From positions 1 through 64,000 of the forward strand of contig NZ_DASQCC010000095.1 of the NCBI RefSeq assembly GCF_035634895.1: DNA of 64,000 nucleotides. Direction: 5' to 3'. This DNA comes from Actinophytocola sp035634895. GTDB taxonomy: Bacteria; Actinomycetota; Actinomycetes; Mycobacteriales; Pseudonocardiaceae. Both the position numbers and the translations under genes were made by a program. Numbering within the stretch: the stretch's first letter is position 1; each line of letters begins with the position of its first letter. The notes below the pieces were generated by a model, which was not told where the DNA came from, did not search any database, and saw only the letters and a list, made by a program, of their open reading frames with translations. Shown here in pieces: positions 41,348 through 49,668 of the stretch.

Positions 41348-41742
41348 GCGGACGAGTCGGCAGGGCGGTCGCGGCGGGTTCAGGCCCGTCGAGGAAAGTC
41401 CGGACTCCGAAGGGCAGGGTGGTTGCTAACGGCAACCCGGGGTGACCCGCGGGACAGTGCCACAGAGAACAGACCGCCTGGCGTCACCACGTCAGGTAAG
41501 GGTGAAACGGTGGTGTAAGAGACCACCAGCACCCCGGGTGACCGGGGTGGCTAGGTAAACCCCACCCGGAGCAAGGCCAAGAGGGACCCCGCGAGGGTGT
41601 CCTGCGCAGGCGTTCGAGGGTTGCCCGCCCGAGTCTGCGGGTAGGCCGCTAGAGCCTGCCGGCGACGGCAGGCCCAGATGGATGACCGCTCACCGGCCGG
41701 TCGGCCGGGGACAGGATCCGGCTTACATGTCGACTCGTCCGC
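41348..41742 (+). ncRNA. rnpB: RNase P RNA (bacterial class A)
   Basis: The catalytic RNA that removes 5' leaders from tRNA precursors. Class A landmarks are all present: a P1 helix closed by GCGGACGAGTCG (41348-41359) pairing with CGACTCGTCCGC (41731-41742); the P4 5' strand region GAGGAAAGTCCGGACTCC (41391-41408); CAGGGTGGTTGCTAACGGCA; ACAGAGAACAGACCGC (41463-41478); GGTAAGGGTGAAACGGTGG; the GGATGACCGC segment; and ACAGGATCCGGCTTACA, the P4 3' strand and tRNA-binding 3' part. About 395 nucleotides. It lies just after the RNase H gene on the same strand, with its own probable promoter. Confidence 0.97.
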
Positions 41743-41910
41743 CGTACGACACTGGGTGTGCGGCTTTTCGATCACGATCCCGGAGGATGGTGGATTGTGT
41801 ATGAATGAGAACCGCTCCTCTGAACGGAGCACAAGTCAACCCCGGTGTGGCGAACACGCCATCCGAACTTGCGATGGGCCGAACGGGTGACACCCCGAAG
41901 CGGGGGTGGG

Positions 41911-41942
41911 TTGACGCCGCGAAGCTCCCACCTAAAGTTAGG
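41911..41942 (+). promoter_or_regulatory. candidate promoter with overlapping palindromic operator upstream of the secretion cluster
   Basis: TTGACG (41911-41916), 16 bases, TAAAGT (41933-41938). The -10 is embedded in the inverted repeat CCTAA-AG-TTAGG (41931-41942), a likely repressor site resembling half of an iron-regulator box. Transcription from here would leave a leader of about 245 bases. The surrounding gap 41743-42191 is of low GC content with no convincing protein gene apart from a possible leader peptide. Confidence 0.45.
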
Positions 41943-42073
41943 GCACCTTCGGCGTTTGGGTGAACCTACCGAGATGTTGGTCCGGACGAGTGACCCTCAC
42001 GATCGAGGGGCCGTTCTCACCGCATCATGTGTGTGGTCAGATGGCACGTCTTCGAGCACCGAGGAGGACGCGA

Positions 42074-42124
42074 GTGCAGCAGATGTGGATCTACGGAGCG
42101 ACGCACCCTCACTACACATCGTGA
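42074..42124 (+). CDS. possible 16-residue leader peptide
   Basis: GAGGAGG at 42061-42067 is followed after six bases by GTG CAG CAG ATG TGG..., encoding VQQMWIYGATHPHYTS. Its TGA overlaps an ATG (TGATG at 42122-42126) that opens a second short frame, whose own stop overlaps the ATG of the pilin-like gene at 42192 (ATGA). The strong ribosome site and two-step overlap hint at a translated leader controlling the cluster, but no homologue is known to me. Confidence 0.3.
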   Translation: MQQMWIYGATHPHYTS

Positions 42125-42191
42125 TGTGGGCGTGCTCTACTCGTCTACAGAACGGCAGGCATAAGCGGCCGCGCACACGGGAGTTAAGAAC

Positions 42192-42464
42192 ATGATCGCC
42201 ATGACCACCTTCGAGCTCGCCCAGGACACCGGTGGTTTGGGCACAGGCGGCGTCCGCGAGTGGATCCTCAACAACCTCATTCCGCTACTGCTGCTCGTGG
42301 TCGCGCTGCTCCTGTTGTGGCTCGGCGGCGGCAAGGGTGACAACGCGGGCGTCATGCGGCGTCTCGGCGGTGTCATCGTCGCGCTGGCCATCATCGGGTT
42401 GGCGGTGACCACGGATGCCGGGAAGAACATAGGCACGTGGATCGCGGGCCTGTTCACCGGCTGA
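42192..42464 (+). CDS. small two-helix membrane protein, pilin-like (VirB2/TrbC-like)
   Basis: A 90-residue protein: a short N-terminus with a Gly-rich stretch (DTGGLGTGGVREW), helix 1 (about 28-44, LIPLLLLVVALLLLWLGG), a short polar loop (GKGDNAGVMRR), helix 2 (about 57-72, LGGVIVALAIIGLAV) and a short tail. Size, two close hydrophobic helices and position at the head of a VirB-like operon match the major or minor pilin of type IV secretion systems. There is no clear cleavable signal peptide. GGGAG precedes the ATG. The identification is structural and contextual, not by recognised family. Confidence 0.6.
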   Translation: MIAMTTFELAQDTGGLGTGGVREWILNNLIPLLLLVVALLLLWLGGGKGDNAGVMRRLGGVIVALAIIGLAVTTDAGKNIGTWIAGLFTG

Positions 42465-42479
42465 CCTAGAGGGACCTCT

Positions 42480-42902
42480 GTGCGCATACGTACCGACGAC
42501 GAGGTGTACCGCGTCGACGCCGTCTGGCTCGGCCCGCCACGGGCGACGATGCCATTCCGTGCCCGCTACGTGGCGTGGGGCGTCGGAGTCGTGGTCTTCC
42601 TTCTAGTGTTGACCGTCGAGCGCCGGATCGGGATCTCGCTCTTCTGGTCGATCGCCTGGGGCATCGTGGTCACGATCGTGTTGACGCGGGTCATCTGCGC
42701 GAAGATCAGCCATGAACGACCGCTCTCCGCGGTGACCTCGATGTGGTTGCGGGAGTTGACCGCGCCACGTGAGGCAACCGCGGGCCAGGGCGGTGCCGTC
42801 AGTGCGACGAGGGTCCGGGTCAGCACCACCCGGCCGCGTCGGCACCAGACGAGACGGGGGAGGGGTCGCGGTGTTCGGACGTCGAAGCAAGCGCGCGCCT
42901 GA
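42480..42902 (+). CDS. two-helix membrane protein, VirB3/PrgI-like
   Basis: A 140-residue protein. Short polar N-terminus, paired transmembrane helices (about 28-45 and 52-70, with RYVAWGVGVVVFLLVLTV and LFWSIAWGIVVTIVLTRVI), then a basic cytosolic tail of about 65 residues rich in Arg. Small two-helix proteins immediately upstream of the VirB4 ATPase gene are the VirB3/PrgI type that recruit the ATPase to the inner membrane. GTG start at 42480 behind GAGGGA. The last 32 bases overlap the ATPase gene in another frame, so translation is likely coupled. Confidence 0.6.
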   Translation: MRIRTDDEVYRVDAVWLGPPRATMPFRARYVAWGVGVVVFLLVLTVERRIGISLFWSIAWGIVVTIVLTRVICAKISHERPLSAVTSMWLRELTAPREATAGQGGAVSATRVRVSTTRPRRHQTRRGRGRGVRTSKQARA

Positions 42903-45867
42903 CCCGCCCGTGCAGTACCCGACCCGGCGCCACCAGCCACCATCCCCAGAGCGCCGGGGCCGCCACGCGGCCCCGGACCATGCCCGGCTCGACCCACCCA
43001 TGGCGAGGCAGGCGCAGCTACCCCCCACCCCGCAGTACCGCCCAGCCGGCGACAACAAGCGCAACCGTCGTCTCCCCGGGGAGCAGGCCATTCCGACCTA
43101 CACCCCGTCGATCGCGGCCCGCAGCATCGACGGTCACCTTCTCCGCAACGGCACCGACGTGTTCGCCTGGTACCGGCTCGCGCCGCAGCGCTGGTCGTTC
43201 CGCTCGGACTCGCAGCGCCAGGACCTCGTCGCGGCGATCGCCGGCCAGTACGCGGAACTCGCGGGCCGCTGGCTGCACCTGCGGGTCACGAACCGGCCCT
43301 ACCCGATCCGGATGTGGGCCGAGGCGCACGTGCACAACACGGTCAGCCGACTGCCGGACGTGCCGGGCGCGCTGTCCTTCGACGACTACCTGATCGGCGA
43401 GCAACAGCAGCTGCTGGGCCGTTCGATGGCCGAGAAGGAGGTCTACCTGGGTGTCCAGGTGCAGACCCGCAACATGGTCGACCGGGCCGTGGAGCGGGCC
43501 GCGCCGCTGCTGCGGAAGATCTTCCCGGCCGCGGTCGACGCCGAGCTGCTGGCCATCGACTCCGAGGTCGAGCACCTCGACCAGGTGATCTCGTCCGCCG
43601 GGCTGGAGGGCCGGCCGGCGTCCGCGCAGGAGATGTCCTGGCTGATGCACCGGTCGTGCTCGCTGGGCCTGCCCGCGCCCCGGAACCTGCCGGCGGTGCC
43701 GGACTCGGTGTGGGAGCCGGAGGACCTGGCGTCGTTCACCGACGCGGCGGACTTCCACCAGGAGCCGTACTCGCCGACGGTGACCGTGCGCGGCCGGACC
43801 GGCTCGAACGCCGGCATGACCCGCCACGTCGCCGTGCTGACGGTCGGGCAGATGCACGGCCTGCAGATCCCCGAGATCGACGACCCGTGGCTGCAACACT
43901 CCGACCGGCTCGCGGCCAGTGTGGAGTGGTCGGCCCGCCTGTACGTGCGCCGCCCGGAAGAGGTCCAGGGCGAGCTGTCACGGCAGATGAACAAGGTCCG
44001 CTCGCAGGTCCGGCACTACACCGACGAGCACGAGCTGGAGCCGCCGCAGTCGCTGGCCCGGCAGGCGTCCCGGGTGCTGGAGATCGACGACGAGATGACG
44101 TCGGGCTTCACCGCGCTGGCCACCCGGGTGCGCTCGTGGTGGCGGCTTGCGGTGTCCGGCCCGACCGAGCGCGACGCGCTCCGGCTGGCGCAGCAGGTGC
44201 TGGAGCTGTACAAGCCGAAGGTCGCCATCGAGCACCCGGAGGCGCAGTACGCGCTGGCCAGGGAGTTCATCCCGGGGGAGTCGCTGGCGTCCTCGGCGTA
44301 CATGCGGCGTGGCTCGGTCGTCTGGGCCGCGGCCGCCGTCCCGACCGCGACCGCCGAGGTGGGCGACCGCCGGGGCATCCTGCTCGGCGAGACGTGCACG
44401 GCGACCCGGCGCCCGGTGGCGTGGGACCCGTGGATGGCGCAGGAGATCCGCGACGGCTCTGGGCTGACCGCGATGGTGGCGGGCCTGGGTGGCGGCAAGT
44501 CGTTCCTCGGTGGCGGCATCGTCTACAAGACGCTGCGGGCCGGGGCGCACTGGACGATCCTCGACCCCTCCGGCCCGCTGACCCGCCTGTGCGACCTGCC
44601 GGAGCTGCGGCCGTACGCGCGGCCGATCAACCTCCTGAACGCGCAACCCGGGATCCTCAACCCGTACCGGGTGGTGGCCGAACCGCTGTTCGACCACTTC
44701 CGGGACGAGGACGACCCCGAGCGCGCGTGGCGGCGGGAGAAGGCGCTCGCGGCCGCGACCCGGCGGCGGCTGGCGCTGGACGTGCTGACCGGCCTGCTGC
44801 CCTACGACATCGCCCGCATGCCGCAGACCAGGATCGTGCTGCTGCGCGCGGTCCGCATGGTCGGCGGCCGCGCCGAGGCCGACCCGAGCCTGGTGTTCGA
44901 GGCGTTGCGCCGGGACGCGTCGGAGCACCACGAGCACGCGGTGGTGGTCGCTGACTTCCTCGACGAGATGCGTGAGCGCATGTCCCTGCTCATCCCGGAG
45001 AAGGACGCCGACCCGTACAACGAGACCCGCGACGACCGGCTGACCGTGATGACCATGGCGGGCCTGACGCTGCCGAAGGACGGCGTGGGGCGCGAGCACT
45101 GGACCGACGCGGAGTCACTCGGCGTCGAGATGCTGAACCTGGCGGCGTGGCTGACACAGCGGTCGATCTACGAGCGGCCGAAGGACGCGCGCAAGGGCGT
45201 CTGGATCGACGAGGCGTTCTTCCTGTCCGAGGTCCCGACGGGCCGGGTGCTCATGAACCGGTTCGCCCGCGACTCCCGTAAATGGAACGTGCGTGTCCTG
45301 CTGTCGTCCCAGATCCCGGCCGACTTCCTCCGCATCCAGGGCTTCGTCGCGCTGCTGGACTCGGTGTTCGTCGGCAGGCTGGACGACGACCACGCACAGG
45401 AGGACGCGCTGCGGCTGCTGAAGGTGCCGGTGGGCGCCGGGTACGAGCAGGTCATCGCGTCACTGGGCCGCCGCCCCGGCGGACACCGGGACGCGGTCCG
45501 CGACACGGCGCCGAGGCAGTTCGTCTTCGCCGACGGCGCCGGTGGCGTGGAACGCATCCGCATCGACCTGTCCGGCCCGCACCTGGACCACCTCCGCGGC
45601 GTCATGGACACCACGCCGGACGCCATGCGCGAGGCGACCGCGGGCATGGGCGCCGTGCTCCAGCCCGAGACCCACGTCCCGGAGCTCCCGTCCGACGACA
45701 CCTCCGAACCCCGCGACGGCGCCACGGAGTACGCCGAGGAGCAGGAGGAGTTCGACCTGGCCGCGGATTTCGAGCTGGGCCTCACCGACGACGGCCCGGA
45801 CCTGGATCCGGACGGCAACGGCAATGGCAAGAAGGCGAGTAAACGCGGGCGGGTAGATGCCGCATGA
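42871..45867 (+). CDS. VirB4-like secretion ATPase
   Basis: A 998-residue cytosolic ATPase. A Pro/Arg-rich N-terminus (about 1-60) leads into a VirB4-type N-terminal domain (GTDVFAWYRL, WAEAHVHNTVSRLPDVPGALSFDDYL, VYLGVQVQTRNMVDRAVERAA). The motor has Walker A AGLGGGKS (537-544), DPSGPLTRLCDLPEL and Walker B GVWIDEAFFL (about 776-785), followed by LMNRFARDSRKWNVRVLLSSQIPADF, a motif III Gln-type strand typical of VirB4/TraG ATPases, and SVFVGRLDDDHAQ. The acidic C-terminal tail is disordered. Start GTG 42871 with GGGGGAGGGG six bases upstream. VirB4 proteins energise assembly or substrate transfer in type IV secretion. This is the diagnostic gene of the cluster. Confidence 0.82.
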   Translation: MFGRRSKRAPDPPVQYPTRRHQPPSPERRGRHAAPDHARLDPPMARQAQLPPTPQYRPAGDNKRNRRLPGEQAIPTYTPSIAARSIDGHLLRNGTDVFAWYRLAPQRWSFRSDSQRQDLVAAIAGQYAELAGRWLHLRVTNRPYPIRMWAEAHVHNTVSRLPDVPGALSFDDYLIGEQQQLLGRSMAEKEVYLGVQVQTRNMVDRAVERAAPLLRKIFPAAVDAELLAIDSEVEHLDQVISSAGLEGRPASAQEMSWLMHRSCSLGLPAPRNLPAVPDSVWEPEDLASFTDAADFHQEPYSPTVTVRGRTGSNAGMTRHVAVLTVGQMHGLQIPEIDDPWLQHSDRLAASVEWSARLYVRRPEEVQGELSRQMNKVRSQVRHYTDEHELEPPQSLARQASRVLEIDDEMTSGFTALATRVRSWWRLAVSGPTERDALRLAQQVLELYKPKVAIEHPEAQYALAREFIPGESLASSAYMRRGSVVWAAAAVPTATAEVGDRRGILLGETCTATRRPVAWDPWMAQEIRDGSGLTAMVAGLGGGKSFLGGGIVYKTLRAGAHWTILDPSGPLTRLCDLPELRPYARPINLLNAQPGILNPYRVVAEPLFDHFRDEDDPERAWRREKALAAATRRRLALDVLTGLLPYDIARMPQTRIVLLRAVRMVGGRAEADPSLVFEALRRDASEHHEHAVVVADFLDEMRERMSLLIPEKDADPYNETRDDRLTVMTMAGLTLPKDGVGREHWTDAESLGVEMLNLAAWLTQRSIYERPKDARKGVWIDEAFFLSEVPTGRVLMNRFARDSRKWNVRVLLSSQIPADFLRIQGFVALLDSVFVGRLDDDHAQEDALRLLKVPVGAGYEQVIASLGRRPGGHRDAVRDTAPRQFVFADGAGGVERIRIDLSGPHLDHLRGVMDTTPDAMREATAGMGAVLQPETHVPELPSDDTSEPRDGATEYAEEQEEFDLAADFELGLTDDGPDLDPDGNGNGKKASKRGRVDAA

Positions 45868-45970
45868 GCACAGCGTGCGTAGCGAGTCATCGCGTACTCA
45901 GTGAGCGGCATCCACCCTCATGCATTCGACTCCCCCGCCGCTCGGACGGGGCCGGCGAAGGCGGCGCAGC

Positions 45971-48022
45971 ATGATCACGACCCTGGTGGTGGTTGCCGCC
46001 GTGCTGTTCTTCACGGCACGGCGGCGAAAAAGACGACAATCCGTGAACCCGACCCGTCGCAGGGGTCGGGTTGCTTCTCTCACCCTGGTGGCGGCCATCC
46101 TCGGGATGCAGGCAATCGTCGGCACCCCCGCGATGGCACAGCAGACGGACACGAGCTGTGCCCCGTTCCCCGAACGCCCCGGCGCGGGCATGGTCGGCGC
46201 CATCGACCCGCCGCAGGGCAACGGCCTGCGGGGCGGCAAGGACAGCGGCGTCCCCTACACCGACGACAAGTTCCCCAACAGTCCCTACCGCGACCACGGG
46301 TACGCGGGCATGGTCTGGCACGTCTACGACCCCGACTGCCAGAAGCCGCTGTCGATCTCCGATCCCAGCGTCACGATCGACACCTGGGCCGGCAACGAAC
46401 TGTTCAACCTCGGCAAGAACATCGTCGGCGCCACCAACTCGCTGCACTACACGCTCTACAACGGCGGCGTCCTCGGCGGGTTGAACCAGCAGATCGGCAA
46501 GGCGGCGAACGCCGTGTTCGACAACATCTACATGCAGCTGTTCAGCATCTTCATGCTGATCCTGGCCGTGTTGATGTTCCGGCAGATCTGGAAGGGCGAC
46601 CTGGCGGCGGTGTCCCGGCGGGGGCTCTACGCGCTCGGTGGAATGTGGCTGGCCGCCTCGACCCTGGTCCTCGTCAACAACTACGACGCGATCGACAGGT
46701 TGATCGTCGACACGACGACGGGGATCCAGAACGGCTTCGAGGATCCCAACCGCGACGACGTGCGTCAGCACGTGTTGCCGAACGAACTGCACACGCGGGT
46801 GGTGTACGAGAACTGGCTGCGTGGCGAGTTCGGCAAGCCGGACGACCCCAAGGCGCTCCAGTACGGCCGGGAGCTCCTGGCCGCGCAGGCATGGACCCGT
46901 GACGACCTGGTGTCGGGCAACGACGCGAACGACGAGGCGGAAGCCGCGAAGCGCGCCGAATACCAGAAGATCTACAACGATCTCGGCTCCGCCCAGGGCT
47001 ACTTCCGTGGTACCGAGGGCAGCCGCACCGGTGCGGGGTTCCTGGCGTTCTTCCAGGCGATCTGCTACTCGCTGTTCCAGTTCCTCGCGAAACTGGCCGT
47101 GCTCCTGGCACAGCTGCTGCTGCGGATCTTCACGCTGGCCGCCCCGGTCATCGGCCTGGTGGCGCTCGTCCACCACGACATCCTGCGCAAGGTGGGCCGT
47201 GCCGTCGGCGCCGTCGTGCTGAACGTGCTGATCCTGGCCATGCTGGCCGGGATCCACTTCAAGTTCCTGCAGCTGATCTTCGGTCCGGACGTGCAGCTGT
47301 CGATGCTGACCCAGATGCTGCTCGCCGGCATCGTGACGTTCGTGTTCCTGCTGGTCGGACGGCCCATGAAACGCATGTGGCAGATGATCGAGCTGTCCGT
47401 CGGCGCGGTGGGCGCCACCGTCCCGTCCGGCGGTGGCCTGTTCTCCCGCTTCCGCCGCGGCCGCAAGGGTGCCGACCAGCGGGGCCCGCAGGACGAGTTC
47501 TGGGACAACCTCAACGACGAGAGACTGGCCGGCGACACCGTCACCACCACCCGCGGCGGACGGCGGCCGCGGCCGGAGGCGGCCGGTCCCATCACCGCGA
47601 CCGCGGAGCGGCTCGACACCCGCAGGACCGCCATCGGCACCGGCACGTTCGGCCTGCCGTCGGCGGGCGGCGACGGCGCCCCGGTGCTCATGCCGAGCAG
47701 TCCCGGCGGCCGCAACGACCCGAACGGTGCCCTGCCGCCGCGCCGCAGCCGGATCGTCGACACGAACCCGGTGCACGGCGAGTACGGCGAGGACGCCATG
47801 GTCGTCCCCTCCCAGGTCACCACCCGTCGCAACGAGGGCCGGTACGACCCGGCGCCGCAGGTCCCGCGGCCGAACCCACGCCCGGCCGACGTCGAGATGG
47901 TCGCCGGTCGCCCGGTGCACGTCGTGTACCGGCCCTCGCGTGGGCTCGAGGTGCGGGAGCAGGCGCCGCGCCGGATGCCGTTGCGGGACGGGCCCCGTGG
48001 GACCGACGCGGTGGTGAGATGA
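45971..48022 (+). CDS. polytopic membrane protein, VirB6/TrbL-like
   Basis: A protein of about 683 residues. It opens with two hydrophobic segments (MITTLVVVAAVLFF, then SLTLVAAILGMQAIVG ending TPAMAQQ, a signal-like site). An extracellular stretch with two Cys follows (TSCAPF, DPDCQKP), then helices at about 190-215 and 220-240, a loop of about 100 residues, and a block of four or five helices (about 350-470: FLAFFQAICYSLFQFLAKLAVLLAQLLLRIFTLAAPVIGLVAL..., AVVLNVLILAMLAGI, MLLAGIVTFVFLLV). A polar Arg/Pro tail of about 200 residues ends it. This plan is that of VirB6/TrbL channel proteins. I choose ATG 45971 (GAAGG eight bases upstream); ATG 45920 and GTG 46042 are alternatives. Confidence 0.7.
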   Translation: MITTLVVVAAVLFFTARRRKRRQSVNPTRRRGRVASLTLVAAILGMQAIVGTPAMAQQTDTSCAPFPERPGAGMVGAIDPPQGNGLRGGKDSGVPYTDDKFPNSPYRDHGYAGMVWHVYDPDCQKPLSISDPSVTIDTWAGNELFNLGKNIVGATNSLHYTLYNGGVLGGLNQQIGKAANAVFDNIYMQLFSIFMLILAVLMFRQIWKGDLAAVSRRGLYALGGMWLAASTLVLVNNYDAIDRLIVDTTTGIQNGFEDPNRDDVRQHVLPNELHTRVVYENWLRGEFGKPDDPKALQYGRELLAAQAWTRDDLVSGNDANDEAEAAKRAEYQKIYNDLGSAQGYFRGTEGSRTGAGFLAFFQAICYSLFQFLAKLAVLLAQLLLRIFTLAAPVIGLVALVHHDILRKVGRAVGAVVLNVLILAMLAGIHFKFLQLIFGPDVQLSMLTQMLLAGIVTFVFLLVGRPMKRMWQMIELSVGAVGATVPSGGGLFSRFRRGRKGADQRGPQDEFWDNLNDERLAGDTVTTTRGGRRPRPEAAGPITATAERLDTRRTAIGTGTFGLPSAGGDGAPVLMPSSPGGRNDPNGALPPRRSRIVDTNPVHGEYGEDAMVVPSQVTTRRNEGRYDPAPQVPRPNPRPADVEMVAGRPVHVVYRPSRGLEVREQAPRRMPLRDGPRGTDAVVR

Positions 48023-48023
48023 C

Positions 48024-48647
48024 ATGCCGATCCGCACCAACCGTGGACGCGCCGCGGTGTACCGACGCCTGTGGGGCTGGCCGATGCGCTCGCCCCGCCA
48101 CCTGGCGGTCGTGGTGTTCGTCGTGGCCGTCTTCGTCGTCGCCGCCGGCATCATCATCCCGCAGCTGACCGGCTCGAACGACCGCTCACGCGGCGCCGCC
48201 GCCGAGGCCGCGAACGGCACGACGACCACCCGGAACACACCCGTCACCAACACGTCGGGCGCGACGGGCACCACGACCACGAGCAGCCTGCCCACCAGGA
48301 TCACCACGCTCACCGAGACCCCCGAGTCCGCGCCGCCTGCCCCGGCCGCGCTGGACGTCGCCGACTCGTGGGGCAAGGCCTGGGTCAACCACCCGGCCGG
48401 CGTCACCAACGAGCAGTGGCTCGACGGGCTGCGCCCGTTCACCACCGAGGAACAGCTCACCGAGATGTCCACGGTGGAGCCGGCGAACATCCCGGCCAGC
48501 AAGGTCACCGGTGACCCGACCGCTGTCGAGTCCTTCACCAGCTCGGTCAAGGTCAGGCTGGCGACCGACGCCGGCGACCTGCTCATCACCGTGATCGAGA
48601 CGCCGGACGGCTGGCGGGTCGCGTACTACGAGCAGGTGGCCCGATGA
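48024..48647 (+). CDS. single-helix anchored protein, VirB8-like
   Basis: A 207-residue bitopic protein: basic cytosolic N-terminus (RTNRGRAAVYRRLWGW), one transmembrane helix (about 27-46, HLAVVVFVVAVFVVAAGIII), a Thr/Ser-rich linker and a C-terminal domain of about 95 residues (DSWGKAWVNHPAGVTNEQWLDGLRPFTTEEQL ... SSVKVRLATDAGDLLITVIETPDGWRVAYYEQ). The last part, a strand-rich module with GWRVAYY, resembles the NTF2-like fold of VirB8/TcpC-type scaffold proteins. One base separates it from the VirB6-like gene, and its stop overlaps the next ATG (ATGA). Confidence 0.65.
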   Translation: MPIRTNRGRAAVYRRLWGWPMRSPRHLAVVVFVVAVFVVAAGIIIPQLTGSNDRSRGAAAEAANGTTTTRNTPVTNTSGATGTTTTSSLPTRITTLTETPESAPPAPAALDVADSWGKAWVNHPAGVTNEQWLDGLRPFTTEEQLTEMSTVEPANIPASKVTGDPTAVESFTSSVKVRLATDAGDLLITVIETPDGWRVAYYEQVAR

Positions 48648-49651
48648 AGAGCGCGCTGGTCGTCGGGGGACTCGTGGTGGTCGCGACCGTCGCGGTCGCG
48701 GGCGTCACCGCGGTCACGCAGGTCGTGTCGCAGGACCAGGCCGCCGACCAGGCCAGGGCCATGAGCATGGACTGCAACGCCACGCTCGGCCCGATCACCG
48801 CGGGCCCGGCCGGCAGCGGCGCGGCCGACGCGGCCCGGCTGAACGACGACCAGCGTGGGAACGTCGCGCTGATCATCTCCATCGGCAAGGACCGCCAGCT
48901 GCCGCCGCTCGCGTGGCAGGTCGCGATCCAGGCCGGCATGACCGAGTCCGGCCTGCGCAACCTGGACCACGGCGACCGCGACTCCGAGGGCATGTTCCAG
49001 ATGCGCCCCTCGATGGGTTGGGGCACGCCGGACCAGGTCAGGGACCCGCACTACGCGATCAACAAGTTCTACGACGTGCTGGGCAGGCTCCCGAACTGGG
49101 AGCAGCAGCGCCCCGGCGAGTCGGCCCAGGACGTCGAGCGGTCGGCCTTCCCGGACCGGTACCACAAGTGGGAGGCCATGGCCGCCCACCTGATCGGCAA
49201 CGTGGGCCTGGTCCCGGACCCGACGGGTTGCGGCCAGGGCACCGGCCTGCTGGTGCCCGCGCCGACCCAGGCCGCGGGCCACGCGATCGAGTGGGCGCTG
49301 GGCCAGCAGGGCAAGCCGTACGTGTGGGGCGCGGGCACCAACCAGCAGAGCTCGTTCGACTGCTCCAGCCTCATGCTCCAGGCGTACCGGGACGCGGGTG
49401 TCACCCTTCCGAGGGTTTCCCGGCAGCAGTTCCGGGCCGGCGCGATGCTGCCCGTCACGGAGGCGCAGCCCGGCGACCTGCTGTTCTGGGCCTACGACAC
49501 GAGCAACCCGGACACGATCCACCATGTCGCGATGTATCTGGGGGACGGCAAGATCGTGGAGGCACAGCAGACGGGCGTGCCAGTGCACATCCGCCCGGTC
49601 CGCTGGGGCGAGGCGGAGTTGATGGACCAGGCCGTACGGCCAGGCGTGTGA
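48644..49651 (+). CDS. cell-wall hydrolase: transglycosylase-like plus NlpC/P60 domain
   Basis: A 335-residue exported protein. An N-terminal signal anchor (about 4-24, ALVVGGLVVVATVAVAGVTAV) is followed by a lysozyme-like/SLT segment (LAWQVAIQAGMTESGLRNLDHGDRDSEGMFQMRPSMGWG, with Glu101 the likely acid) and a C-terminal NlpC/P60 peptidase (about 210-335): IEWALGQQGKPYVWGAG, FDCSSLMLQAYRDAGV (Cys240 nucleophile), GDLLFW and HHVAMYLGDGKIVEA (catalytic His293 or 294). Such two-domain hydrolases (VirB1-like in Gram-positives) open the peptidoglycan for type IV machines. ATG 48644 overlaps the previous stop by four bases. Confidence 0.88.
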   Translation: MKSALVVGGLVVVATVAVAGVTAVTQVVSQDQAADQARAMSMDCNATLGPITAGPAGSGAADAARLNDDQRGNVALIISIGKDRQLPPLAWQVAIQAGMTESGLRNLDHGDRDSEGMFQMRPSMGWGTPDQVRDPHYAINKFYDVLGRLPNWEQQRPGESAQDVERSAFPDRYHKWEAMAAHLIGNVGLVPDPTGCGQGTGLLVPAPTQAAGHAIEWALGQQGKPYVWGAGTNQQSSFDCSSLMLQAYRDAGVTLPRVSRQQFRAGAMLPVTEAQPGDLLFWAYDTSNPDTIHHVAMYLGDGKIVEAQQTGVPVHIRPVRWGEAELMDQAVRPGV

Positions 49652-49668
49652 GAGCTGAGGGGCTGCCG

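Noticed and set aside
41340..41750. Protein-coding ORFs across 41.17-41.83 kb
   Set aside because: The sequence is RNase P RNA with all class A landmarks.
41845..42195. 116-codon ORF in the leader of the secretion cluster
   Set aside because: Third-position GC near 50% and no ribosome site at its starts; treated as leader, though its end overlaps the next gene.
45887..48589. 900-codon reverse open frame
   Set aside because: Opposite the VirB6- and VirB8-like genes; no motifs, and third-position GC fits the forward genes.
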